Shown here piece after piece: positions 36,993-47,623 of a stretch of DNA of 64,000 nucleotides (position 1 is its first letter; every line of letters starts with the position of its first letter). The notes beneath the pieces are model-generated. The model saw nothing but the letters and a program-made list of their open reading frames with translations, was not told the DNA's origin and ran no database searches. The position numbers and the translations under genes are program-made. The stretch comes from Hirudinaria manillensis (taxonomy: Eukaryota; Annelida; Clitellata; Hirudinida; Hirudinidae). The DNA lies in NCBI GenBank assembly GCA_034509925.1, contig CM067529.1, forward strand, positions 5,773,001 through 5,837,000. The letters run 5' to 3'.

Positions 36993-39900
36993 TAATTCGA
37001 GCGAGTAAGCTAAGGAGCGGTCGATTTGTTTTTCTTGCGTGTTTTCGTGTTAAATACATGTTAATTTCGCTCGGAAATTATCGAATTTCTCCGAATTTAG
37101 CTTATTCGTGTCCCCTACCTTCCGTTTTGTCTGAAGGTGAAATCATTTTACTGTTTCTGTAAAAGAAAAGGGGAAAATTGAAGACCTGCGAACGAAAATC
37201 CTTCCGTATCGTCGTGTCTGTTGACTTTCGTTTACGGACTCGCAGTCTTCTTGAAAACTTGTAGCTTTCACCGTTTCGGAATGTCCGATTCCGACAACCT
37301 AGTTAGAACTCTTCGTTCTCGAGCCATATTTGGAAAGAACTCCTCCGGCGAAAGCGTTGCTGTATCTCCAGTTACAAATTCAGTTGTGAAAGACACAAGC
37401 AATGAGGAAAAGCAGGAAACATGTTGTTTTTGTAAAGCTGTCTTCAAAACAGTACGAGGTCTCAGAATCCATCAGAACCATGCTCACCCAGAGGAATACC
37501 ACAAAGAAAGAGCTGGCAAGAGTTATTCAAAGTGTGTTTGGACTGAGGAAGAATCCACACTGTTAGCCAAGTTTGAAATGGAACTGAAAAGCAAAGGAAT
37601 CAGAAACATCAACATAGAGGCACAGAAAGGTTTCCCACACAGGTCACTGAATGCCATTAAGTCTCACAGAAGGCAGCCAAAATATAGGAACATCTTGGAG
37701 AAATACCAGACTAGAATAGAATCTGGTGGATCAGATAGTCAAGTTGAACGTTCATCCAACCGTGAAATTACTTCTGCACTCTCAGGGGTGGACAGCCTAT
37801 GGAACGAGATTGCCAGCGCCGAATGGAGGCTGAACTCACTTGAGAAAAAGCAAGTCAACCTTGCCCTTCACCGATACTTGCCTACCGTCCCAGTTGCAAC
37901 CATTAGGAAAGTTAGGAACAAGCCAGGATATCGCAAATATCTAAATAATTACATCATTGAAAAGACAACTTGCTCTGGCAAGCCTACGAAATGTACTGCG
38001 ATTCCCACACTCACGGCATCTCCAGTCGAAACGGAAGTGAATGGCTTCATTCAACTGCAGCAATTTATACTCGCAAATTACAAATACATAAATCTGCCAT
38101 GCGAGGAACTTTCCGAACTGTTGAGAAATCAAACTGTTGACATCGACTCAAAGCGCCGTTTGATAGACAAGGAATACATACAGTGGATGGAGAGTTTGAA
38201 AGTGCACAATGGAAAGAAGGGAGCTGACAGATATGAAAAGCGGCCTCCGAAGGTCGAGACTACTTCCTATGTTGCATCGGACAAAAGTAAAGCGGGAAAT
38301 CAGACCAGACCATTTCGGACAACGAAGATCCGACCATCCAAGAAGGAGATAAGAAGGGAAGACAGAAAGAAGAAACGAGCGAAGGTCCAGGGGTTATTCA
38401 GGAAGAATAGATCTTCAGGAGCTCGTTCGGTTTTGAATGAAGAATATAACGAGGAAGTTAAACCCATACCACACGAACAACTGCTCCAGTTTTGGGAACC
38501 AATATTTTCCCAAAAGTCAATTACAGACGATAGATCGGTGGTTCCAGTTTGCGGTATTTGTCATGATTTGGAGGCTCCCGTCAGCTGCACTGAAGTAAAA
38601 ATGGCTCTGCGAGGTCTTAAAGACGGTGCTCCCGGTCTGGATGGAGTGAAAAGGAAACACTTGGAAAACATCAGACCAATCGACTTTGCTGTGCATATGT
38701 CCCTCTGGTTATTGACGGGCCTGCCACCATCTCCCTTCAAAGTTGGCGTCGTCAGCTTTATCCCAAAGGTGAGAGGAACAGCCGATCCAAGTGAATTCAG
38801 ACCAATCACTGTGAGTCCGCTCATGAGTCGCCTCTTCCATCGAGTGATCAACAAACGCATGTCCGTATATTGGCCACTATCATCGAGACAGAAGGCGTTC
38901 CAATCAGGCGACGGTTTGGCCGACAACATCTGGCTTGTAAAGGCTCTTGTCGCCCAAAGCAGACAAGACAGAAAGAAGCTGAACATGACATTTGTAGACG
39001 TGTCTAAGGCGTTCGATTCCGTTTCCCACGAATCGATCATCAGGGCAGCCTCACGATTCGGCGCACCACCCCTGTTAACAAGATATTTGTCGGAAATATA
39101 CAGTAATTGTCAAGTGCACATCAGGATGGGAAAGGAGCTCAGCAGATCCATACAGGTCGGCAGGGGAGTAAGGCAAGGCGACCCCATGTCCCCGATGTTA
39201 TTCAACGCTGTCATTGACATGGTTGTCAGTGACATTGACAGATCAATTGGGGTTACGGGAGGAGGCAAATCCTCCGAAAAATGCAACTACATCGCCTTTG
39301 CAGACGACCTTCTTTTACTGTCCAGCACAGACGTTGGAATGAAAGTGATGTTGCGACAACTGGAGGTGTCGATGGCCAAAGTTGGACTCATCATGAACGC
39401 ATCCAAGTGTGCCTCGATGAGAACTGAGGTCATCACTCGTAAAAGACAATGGATCGTCAACCCAGAGCCATACCTGACACTGCAAGATAAGGATATCAGG
39501 GCACTCTCCATTGTTGACACCTATAAGTATTTAGGAGTTCGAATCGGACCTCGAATGCAATTTGCTTCGCTTGCAGATAAAATTCAAAAAGGCCTTCACT
39601 CGATTTCGCGGGCTCCGCTCGTGCCATGCCAGAGAGTGTATGTCCTAAGGACTCATCTTCTCCCTAGTCTTGTTCACTTCCTCACCTTCGAAGCGATCAG
39701 CCTCAAGTCCTTGAATTCTGCTGATGTCGCAATAAGGAGGTCTGTTCGAAAATGGCTCCGGCTGCCAAGAGACACCCCAAATGCATTCTTTCATGCCCCG
39801 ATCAGAACGGGAGGAATGGGAATCCTTCAACTGCGTCGATGGATTCCGGAAATTAGAATACGTAGAATGACAAAAGTTCTACAGCAGGCCAAAGAGAGCA

Positions 39901-40935
39901 ACGACAACTTCCTGATGGATGCATTGCGCGAAAACACAATGATCGCCAGCGAAGTCAAAAGATTTGGGAGGCCAAAGGAAAAAGATGAGCCGAACGTTCC
40001 TCGTGGACTATCAACCGCGAGGGAACTTTATAAAACGGTCGACGGACACGGGCTGATGAGATTCCCGGAAGCAATAGCCCCAGGTGAATGGCTGGTGGAT
40101 GGCATCAACAGAATGTCATCCACCCAATACGTAAGCTGTGTTAAAGTCCGCTCAGCAACACTTTTCAATAGATTGCGGGCTTCCAGAAAAACACCCCTGT
40201 TCAACACAGCCTGCGCAGCCAGATGTGGGGAAATGGAATCTCTCGCCCACATTATCCAAAAATGTCCGAGTACCGACGGGCCCCGCCATGCAAGGCACGA
40301 CTGTATAGCGAAGATGCTTGAGACGGTCTTGACACAGATGGGGTACTCAACAACAAGAGAGCCTCGTATTCCAACCGTCAGCGGGACCAGAATCCCCGAT
40401 CTTTGTGCCTGGAGCGATGAACGTTACATAATTTGTGACGTGGCCGTGGTGTCCGATAACGTGGACCTAGATAGAGTCCACCAAAGCAAAATAGACAAAT
40501 ATAACACCACGGACATTCATCGCTGGATGAAGGCTAACAGCCCAAATCAGGGCAGGGGCAAAATGGAGGCGATTGCCACAGCCTACATAATCAATTGGAG
40601 AGGAGCAATCGCCATGGAAACTTGGACCTCGTGGAAGAAGCTTGGCATATCTAAGCGGTTCTTAACGTGGACATCAATTAAGACTCTGATAGAAACCCAT
40701 AGAATATGGAGAACATTCAGAGCAAACGCTTGGAAAGCAGGGAAAAGAAGAAGGCCGAGAACATTTATTTGATTGTACTTTATCTAATTTATAATATTAT
40801 ATTTAGGCTACTGTTAACAGTCCATGGGTTTTCCCGGGCCCGTCTGAGGACTCTAAAATTAGCGATGGGGTTCACTGTTTGCGTGATGGTTTTACGGACG
40901 TAATCCGGGCTGAATAAAAGTTTTGAAAAATAATA
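36993..40935 (+). mobile_element. R2-type non-LTR retrotransposon, apparently full length
   Basis: The element is defined by its single long ORF (37281-40772) with about 290 bp of 5' leader and about 160 bp of 3' UTR containing AATAAA at 40913-40918. The left edge abuts an AAT/GAT microsatellite, and the right side runs into AAATAATAGCGATGATGACG, so the insertion is in or next to simple repeat and not in a recognisable rDNA sequence. Both boundaries are estimates: no target-site duplication could be established by eye. Confidence 0.8.
37281..40772 (+). CDS. R2-clade retrotransposon polyprotein (ZF, Myb, RT, CCHC, RLE)
   Basis: An uninterrupted 1163-residue ORF. Start chosen at ATG 37281, the first ATG after an in-frame non-ATG extension. 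Domain order: a single C2H2 finger C48-x2-C51-x12-H64-x4-H69 followed by HPEEYH, which is R2-like; a Myb-type segment from about residue 86 (VWTEEES, then HRSLNAIKSHRR); reverse transcriptase with APGLDG, VDVSKAFDSV, RQGDPMSPMLF and the catalytic FADD at residues 673-676; a cysteine knuckle C-x3-C-x7-H-x4-C near 39.8% from the C-terminal end (CAARCG...AHIIQKC); and a restriction-like endonuclease with PD at 1039-1040, x12, D1053. This is the architecture of R2 elements, which nick a target site and prime reverse transcription there. The lack of stops or frameshifts suggests recent activity. Confidence 0.93.
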   Translation: MSDSDNLVRTLRSRAIFGKNSSGESVAVSPVTNSVVKDTSNEEKQETCCFCKAVFKTVRGLRIHQNHAHPEEYHKERAGKSYSKCVWTEEESTLLAKFEMELKSKGIRNINIEAQKGFPHRSLNAIKSHRRQPKYRNILEKYQTRIESGGSDSQVERSSNREITSALSGVDSLWNEIASAEWRLNSLEKKQVNLALHRYLPTVPVATIRKVRNKPGYRKYLNNYIIEKTTCSGKPTKCTAIPTLTASPVETEVNGFIQLQQFILANYKYINLPCEELSELLRNQTVDIDSKRRLIDKEYIQWMESLKVHNGKKGADRYEKRPPKVETTSYVASDKSKAGNQTRPFRTTKIRPSKKEIRREDRKKKRAKVQGLFRKNRSSGARSVLNEEYNEEVKPIPHEQLLQFWEPIFSQKSITDDRSVVPVCGICHDLEAPVSCTEVKMALRGLKDGAPGLDGVKRKHLENIRPIDFAVHMSLWLLTGLPPSPFKVGVVSFIPKVRGTADPSEFRPITVSPLMSRLFHRVINKRMSVYWPLSSRQKAFQSGDGLADNIWLVKALVAQSRQDRKKLNMTFVDVSKAFDSVSHESIIRAASRFGAPPLLTRYLSEIYSNCQVHIRMGKELSRSIQVGRGVRQGDPMSPMLFNAVIDMVVSDIDRSIGVTGGGKSSEKCNYIAFADDLLLLSSTDVGMKVMLRQLEVSMAKVGLIMNASKCASMRTEVITRKRQWIVNPEPYLTLQDKDIRALSIVDTYKYLGVRIGPRMQFASLADKIQKGLHSISRAPLVPCQRVYVLRTHLLPSLVHFLTFEAISLKSLNSADVAIRRSVRKWLRLPRDTPNAFFHAPIRTGGMGILQLRRWIPEIRIRRMTKVLQQAKESNDNFLMDALRENTMIASEVKRFGRPKEKDEPNVPRGLSTARELYKTVDGHGLMRFPEAIAPGEWLVDGINRMSSTQYVSCVKVRSATLFNRLRASRKTPLFNTACAARCGEMESLAHIIQKCPSTDGPRHARHDCIAKMLETVLTQMGYSTTREPRIPTVSGTRIPDLCAWSDERYIICDVAVVSDNVDLDRVHQSKIDKYNTTDIHRWMKANSPNQGRGKMEAIATAYIINWRGAIAMETWTSWKKLGISKRFLTWTSIKTLIETHRIWRTFRANAWKAGKRRRPRTFI

Positions 40936-42215
40936 GCGATGATGACGACGGTTATGACTACTGCATTAAAGATTCTATAACGATTAATGCATTATTTCAA
41001 CTACCTATGAAAGGTATTAGTCTGACAAACTAAACCAAGGAAAACCTAACTTTAATGCCTGTTTTATCCTGTAGCTCACAAGAGACATTAAACTATGAAA
41101 GTTACTCTAACTTGAAAGGTACGAAAGAATCAGACATTGGAAATCAAAATAATCTTTCGAAGGATCTCGTGGTTCGCTGAAAACTTTCAATTTATTTTTA
41201 TTTTAAGATTCACGAAATTAGATCCTTTATCGTCTTTAAGTTGTTTTTGATTTTTCCAAACTTTGTTTTTTTCGACTTATTTTTAGCAACTTATTTTATT
41301 AACGTTTTCAAGCCAGAAATTTTCGTCGATGATGTGGCACAATTCACCACTGGACAATTTGCTCAAGGTTAAATTAAGAAATTACGATAAAAAGTAAATC
41401 ACTGATAAAAAAAAAAGGCACCCCCCTCGTCTCGCTTACCGGTACCCGCATGCAGAGTAACGTAAACAGTCTCAACATGTATGGAGGATAAATGCTGCAT
41501 AAATGGCAGGGCTTTTAAAAAAATTGGATTCGGACTATTCTCTGCTGGACTATTAGAGCAGTCAAGAATGTACTAAACAATAAATACAAAAATTATTGCT
41601 TTGTACATATACAGTACAAAATGAATTGTCAAAGGACGTTGGTTCCGATGAAGCATTTCCTTGCATTGAAAGCATGAGCCGTGAAGCGTGGTGGATAAGC
41701 ACCGGAAACAGTCGATGCGTAGGAACGTGCGAGATATTTTGTAGACTCAAGTTCAATAATCTTGCAATGTCGAGTTAGTTTGAGTTGCAAAATTTAAAGT
41801 TTATTATACTTATTATCACTTACTAAACATACAAGTTATTTCGCTGGATATGAAATTGCCTATTATCTGTATTATTCAACAATGGTTCTCCAAGCATTTT
41901 ATGAGAAAACTAAGGATTTTCATTATATAAATCTGGATCGGCCTAATTTTTAGATTTTATCTATTATTGAGCTAAATTAAATAAATAAATGTTTGCCATT
42001 CATTCAATTTCAGTCCAGCCGTCTTACAAATCTCAGCAGTCCCTTTGTGGCTGTCCTGGTTAAACTTCTACTTGAATTGAAGATAGAAGCCACCTTAGAG
42101 ATCAATTTTCTCCCATTAATTGAAATCTTACTAAACATAACATTCTATTGTTCTGCTATGAGATGAATGTGATTTATTTGTAATTTTATTCGATTAACAT
42201 TCGGTTGTTAAGACA
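40936..42215. other. Non-coding region right of the retrotransposon
   Basis: 1.3 kb, AT-rich, with a short GC patch at 41415-41475. No recognisable exon or RNA gene. Confidence 0.5.
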
Positions 42216-42447
42216 TTAATTTGGGTTTGGTGCTGAAATTTCTGACGTTCTTTGTGAACAATTCCAATTGTTGTGAATCAGATACTTCTTGACTTCATCA
42301 AGTCTGTCTTCACAGGAATATTCCTGCATGGATTTTTCTTTTGAAGTGTAATGGATCACCTGATCTTTCACAAGTTTGAGATTAATCATATTCATTATTT
42401 CAAAGAAACTAGGACCTAGCAGTGCATTAGGAACTATATCAAAACTT
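42216..42447 (-). CDS. Possible terminal exon of a small unrecognised gene
   Basis: An open minus-strand frame ends at TAA 42216-42218 (…SAPNPN) and encodes about 75 residues, including IVPNALLGPSFFEIMN and SCEDRLDEVKKYLIHNN. The amino acid mix is protein-like rather than AT-noise-like. It could start at the acceptor CTCTAG near 42448 (needs an upstream exon ending in phase 2, not found), or the frame could join ATG 42513 through a poly-A run at about 42463-42473 if that homopolymer length were misread by 2. Not assigned to a family. Confidence 0.35.
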
Positions 42448-42764
42448 CGATCGCTAGAGTTCAAAAAAAAAAATGAAAACCTGCTCTTCTATCTTGTTCC
42501 TACCTTCCATAATCGCATCACAATCTAGCGGTTGAAATTTGATACAAAAAATGAAAGGAACCACATTTGAGAACGAGTGCTAAAGTCATCTAGCAACGAT
42601 GTCATGCTTTCCGTTACTGCGTATCAAACTATCGCGGAGCAATTGACCGCCTTTAGGAGACAGAGGAGAATGAACAATAATTTCACACAAAAAAAAACTT
42701 ATTTATGGTCAGGAAAGAAAAATTATTCCAAAAAATTGTTTTCCAATTTTTATTACAAACTTCT

Positions 42765-45678
42765 TCATGGATTCCCAAAACTTTCATCGTAAGGTGGAGG
42801 TGCCTCACTTCCATGTTTGTGGTGGACATGAGATGGATCAGAACCATCGTGTAAATAGGAAATGCCTGGCAACCAATTATTCCCCCCTGCAAGTGGATTC
42901 AAAATTGGAAACTGCTGAAACATGTCAGATGGAGCGATTGGCATTGGAAACTGAAGATCTGCGTTGAAAGGTGCAGGAGTTGGAAATGGAGGATGCATGT
43001 TAGTTGCTGTTGATGATGCCGAGATTTGAGGATTAATGCTGTCCTGGGAACTCGGTCCTGCATTGTAGGCAACGTTTCCTATCGTGATTGGTATTCGAAC
43101 TGAAACATTCTTGGCAAAAGGAAGAGAAAGAGTGACCTGGCGATTTTATTAAATGCAATTTAACTTTATTTTCCTACTATTTTTAATTTTAACTTTATTT
43201 TGAATTACTGAAATGCGATGATTTTACACATTGCTCTGGATGGATGACAAAGGGCATCAAACTAAATTATTCTAATCCGTAAGTTTTAAGATTCTACTCC
43301 TACCAATTTAGCAATAAAGCTTGTAAACATTAAGATACCATCATGTAAACATCCTTAATGTGTAATTACCTAAAACAATATATTATTTGCACATTAAACA
43401 GGTTAAACTCTTACCTTTACAAAATATTCCACTTTAATGATAGTAGAATATAAAGTTGGAGAAAGAGCAGGTATCTTAAGTAGCATGTTATCCCAATAAC
43501 CAGTATCATAGGCTTCTATAGAACTACCTAAATTGAAGAGATGTTTAGCTCTGAGAAGGAATTATCAAATTTGCTCACAAACCTTTCACTCTTGAGTGTT
43601 TTGATTCAAAATATGCATGACTTCCTTTGGCATAAAATGTTTGGATTTGGATGAGTGTTGCATATGGAATTACTTTAATTGGGGAATTGTTCAAAAACTC
43701 AGCCCAAATTGCTATATTTTCTCCTAAAAAGTTATTTAATAATAAAGAAAACTGAACATAAGAACTATCATAAGAACTTACCTGGACAAAAGCCCGTTCT
43801 GGCTGTCCCAGCAGTCAACGAAATCAATCTCGATTCGCACCAAAAACAATTGATCGTTCTTTCTGCGTTAAGTGATGCAGGGATCTAACAAATCGTTCGA
43901 AAACAGTTTACAATTAATCTATTCGTAAAATGATAAAGACTGTCTCGAATCGGAATCTCTTCAATAATAAGATGCTATTAATTGGAATACAAAAAACATC
44001 ATACTGTGTATAACTCTGTGATTGTATATTACCTCGTTGAATTGGAAAGTATGATAATTAACGTGCGTGACACATGATGGATGATTGAAATGATGCTTCC
44101 GCGATGGAATTCGAAGCTGTGCTGCCACCAATAGATGGCAGATGCTTTAACCACCGGAAACACACGCTGGAGCGCATTGAATTGGAAATGAAATGCGGAT
44201 GGAGTAAATAGAATTGGAATATGTGCATAATATCCAACAATATTTCAGGTCTAAATAGACGAAAAGACATTTACAAAATATCGAAGTAAGCATAAAACAA
44301 AGACCTTAATGCCCCTTTAATTGGAACCGTATAATTAATAAACGAAAAAAAATTAATTGAGAGATAAAATATCAAATAAAGATTTTAATGCAATAAAAAT
44401 ATAACCTGAAAACAAGGATTATTAATATCGGTAATTGTGTTCACATTAAATTCTCTTCTGAATTTATTATATAGCTTCTTCTTTTGGACTATGTCAACCT
44501 CAAGCCAATAGTTAATGCTTCCATATTCGCCATCGAAGGACATGTAAATGCCTCTGCAAGTGAAATTGGTTTGGGTTTTAGACTGGCCTGTACTACGCGG
44601 TGCTTGCAAGATAATGATGATTTAAAAATTATATTGGAATAATAAACGAATCATAACTAATATAGTTAAAATAAGTAAAGTTTAAGTTAAGTTTTAAAAT
44701 AGTTTCATCTGGCTTCAAGAGAGGCTTACACTTCATCTAAAAACGGGGGTCCTTAATTGTCCAGCGAGGTAACTTATAAAATTTGGGAGATCATTTTCTG
44801 ACTTAAAATGACATCTTTAAGAATGCTTTGGTTTTTCGAGATAATTCTTCGCCGACTTATTTAAAAATACCCAACCATGGTTGTATTAAATCAAGGGTCG
44901 GCAAGCCTTTCCTGCCATTAGGCAGTCTCAGTGATTTGAGATTTCTCGATAGGCCGGACTATTAATCGACCGGGGAGTTGCTACTGCATTAGGCCAGATA
45001 AAATGCGCCAAGCCGGATGCAGTAATAAATAACTGTAACTTTTTATTTAAACTGCAGGTTATTGATGAAAAGTACAAAATTGGTTGAATCAAAAACCCTC
45101 ATCAATATTCATGCTCACCCAGGTGGAAGGACGAATGCGAAGTTAAATTCTTTCCAGCCTCTATCCAAAATACTTTCTTCGAGATCATTTACTGTGAATT
45201 TGAACATTCCACACAAAGTTTCACACGTTTCATGGTGATTTGTTTATCAAAAATCAGAAAGAAAACACAACAGCTTTCGTAAAATGCAAATACCTGCTTT
45301 CTGCTTAAAATCATGTATTATTATTATTATTACATAAGGCACGGGCGAACCCCTCGCCTGAACAAAATCATAAAATTTTCAACAAAAACTAACGAACTAT
45401 ATACATCGCTCAGTTTATGACATTTGATTTATCTTACCGCTTCCATGCAGAACCTGGGCAAACGTAAAATATGTAACTTCGTCAGAGACAACTTCGTTAT
45501 CTACGGAATCTTCCACTGGGAAACTGGTTCTTGCTTCTGCTTTCATGACCGCGCGGATGAATTTTACTTTAAATTCTTTGCCAAAATCGATTACGCAAGT
45601 TCCTCTCACTGCTTCGCCAGGAAAATAAACCGCTTTTCCATCAGCGAACAATATTTCAAACCTCCTGATAGGTGCCAT
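42765..45678 (-). CDS. ARRDC: Arrestin-domain-containing protein (ARRDC family)
   Basis: Minus-strand exons 45438-45678, 45119-45191, 44406-44553, 43782-43884, 43583-43723, 43415-43527 and 42765-43136 close in frame to 396 residues (human ARRDC3 414). Arrestin N-domain: ATG at 45678, PIRRFEILFADGKAVYFPGE..GT, FNFAFVLPPG, DGEYGSINYWLEVDI. Arrestin C-domain: CFWCESRLISLTAGTARTGFCPGE, AEFLNNS, YWDNMLLKIPALSPT, IIKVEYFVK, SLPFAKNVSVRIPITIG. A proline-rich tail ends APPPYDES, a PPxY motif that recruits HECT ubiquitin ligases (NEDD4/ITCH) in this family. The ARRDC proteins (alpha-arrestins) act as adaptors for receptor ubiquitination and trafficking. Only one PPxY is present where ARRDC3 has two. 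Orthology within ARRDC1-5/TXNIP is not resolved. Confidence 0.93.
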
Positions 45679-46669
45679 CACCTATTTCTAAAAAAATTTT
45701 TATAATAATTGTAGCAACTTTATGTCATATAATAATCGTCGTGTTGTAAACAGCACACAAATATAAATTCGTTTAGAACAGAATTCCTCGAAATACTTTT
45801 CCCGATCTAAATGTTTATATCTTAGCGTTGTTAAATACTGATCACTGGTGATAAATAAGTCATTGCTGCTCGACGAACATGCATAATTAAATAACATTCA
45901 CGTGCCTCATATTAAAAAAATAGCCATATTTAACGCACGACTTGGAAATCCCCGCCTTAGTATGAGGGAGCTAACTGGTCAAAACACGTCAATCTTCTAT
46001 GCTTCAAAAATTTACATATACTTAGTACAGGTATTACTTAGTACATTTTCTTGGTAGAGATAGAGAGATTGGGAAAGACTGAGTGACAACTTTTCACAAA
46101 CGACATAATGTAATAGAGACTTTTTATTAAAAATAATGAAATGCAACAGGGATCTACATACAGAACCGGGACATATGTAAAATATAATATAGTAAATAAT
46201 ATAATAAAAGATCTCTACTTATTTCATTTTTTAAAATGGATTAATCGATATCTTGAACTTCTAATGTTCATTTTGAATAAAAAATAAGACAATTTTTGTT
46301 TGATTGCTTCCCAATCAATGCTAAGTCAGTGAGTGGAAACATTATGGAAGATAAGATTGGAATTTGAGTTAATAATATGATTCCTAACTACTTCTGGTTA
46401 CCAGAATCTCATCATAATGAAATTAATAAAATTAAATAACGCCAGTAAAATATACCGTCACTAATTTTAAATAAAATTTGACTTTTTTTTAATAATTTTT
46501 GAAAATTTAGACGAACTCTTACCTGATGCTACCTCGACTGTTTATTAATGCTGGCGGGTTATTTATACCGGAAACTTTCACCGGTTTGAATTAAGTGGGC
46601 ATAAAGTACATGCACTTTAAATTTACTGTAAAAATAATATTTTTGAATTTTTGACACAATTTCGATACG
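45679..46669. promoter_or_regulatory. Divergent intergenic region ARRDC / membrane protein
   Basis: About 1 kb between divergent start codons, AT-rich; holds both promoters. No exon seen. Confidence 0.45.
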
Positions 46670-47623
46670 ATGTTGTCCCCTGGAGTTACTGTGGCTTTGC
46701 TGATTAGTTTCAATTGTCTTATCAATAACTTTCTCCAAGCCGAGGCCTCGTCTTGTAAAGTTATCGGATCGGCGGCAAACGGGCATTCGGAGTTGCAGAA
46801 GGATGAAAATATGTCTGAATCTTCGGCATTTGTTAAGGGCATAACAATGGTGGTTGCTTGCTCCTTGATCGTCAGTGCAGCATTTTTTGGAGGTTGCCTG
46901 GTTTGTCCTATTTGGGGAACAAAGTCTTCTATCCCAAAGTTGTCCAATTATGTTGGTAACATTGATTTGAGAAATATTCAAACCGATTTTTCCAAGGATC
47001 AAGAAGTCGTTCACAACAGAGCTAATGATCTTGAAGAAGCCATCAATAAAATTATTACTGACAACATCTTGGTCCACAGCAACCCATGCTTTAGAATGGA
47101 TGAGATGCCCAGCATATCAAGTAATAAAAATTCATTTGTACACAATAGGACCTCCAACTTTCATTTGAGTAGTAAATGCTCCCCAACATCTGTAAAGACA
47201 GACCTGGACTATCTTGTCTTTGAAAATGTGCCTTCAAGGAACCTTCAAAGAATTGATCCTTTAACAACCTTTGGAAGGCAGTCAAGCAACAAATTTAGGA
47301 CTCCAGCATTGTCTCTAGTTCAGTGTCCAGAGAATTATGATTTGTTTGGTTTCTACAACAAGACAGAATATTTGAATAAGACATATTACGATGAAAATGG
47401 ACAGCAGAAAGGATTGTTTGTGCATCCAAAAAGGCCAAAACAAGCTTTGAAAGATGTAAGCAATTGTATGGAAAGTGATGCACAATTTGGAAAGGGAAGA
47501 CAAAGTCCAAAAATACTTTACAATGCAACTGGTTATGATTGTTCTATTGATTTATATTCAGGTGAAAGTAAAAAGTTATACGACATGAATAATGTAACAT
47601 TTAAAAATTTGTTTGCCAAATGA
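46670..47623 (+). CDS. Intronless single-pass membrane protein, unknown family
   Basis: A single uninterrupted frame of 317 residues from ATG 46670. The first 26 residues (MLSPGVTVALLISFNCLI...) form a hydrophobic signal peptide; about 30 polar residues follow; a transmembrane segment lies near residues 56-82 (VKGITMVVACSLIVSAAFFGG); the remaining 235 residues are polar with many Asn/Ser/Lys and tyrosine motifs such as LDYLVF and NYDLFGFYN. This is the topology of a type I membrane protein with a large cytoplasmic tail. I do not recognise it. It is the only longer gene in the window without introns, which may mean retroposition or simply a single-exon gene; no poly-A tract or target duplication is obvious. 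Confidence 0.75.
   Translation: MLSPGVTVALLISFNCLINNFLQAEASSCKVIGSAANGHSELQKDENMSESSAFVKGITMVVACSLIVSAAFFGGCLVCPIWGTKSSIPKLSNYVGNIDLRNIQTDFSKDQEVVHNRANDLEEAINKIITDNILVHSNPCFRMDEMPSISSNKNSFVHNRTSNFHLSSKCSPTSVKTDLDYLVFENVPSRNLQRIDPLTTFGRQSSNKFRTPALSLVQCPENYDLFGFYNKTEYLNKTYYDENGQQKGLFVHPKRPKQALKDVSNCMESDAQFGKGRQSPKILYNATGYDCSIDLYSGESKKLYDMNNVTFKNLFAK

Noticed and set aside
38561-39040. Minus-strand 159-residue frame
   Set aside because: Antisense shadow of the retrotransposon RT domain.
41596-41778. 60-residue frame right of the retrotransposon
   Set aside because: No domain or splice context; overlapped by an equally long antisense frame.
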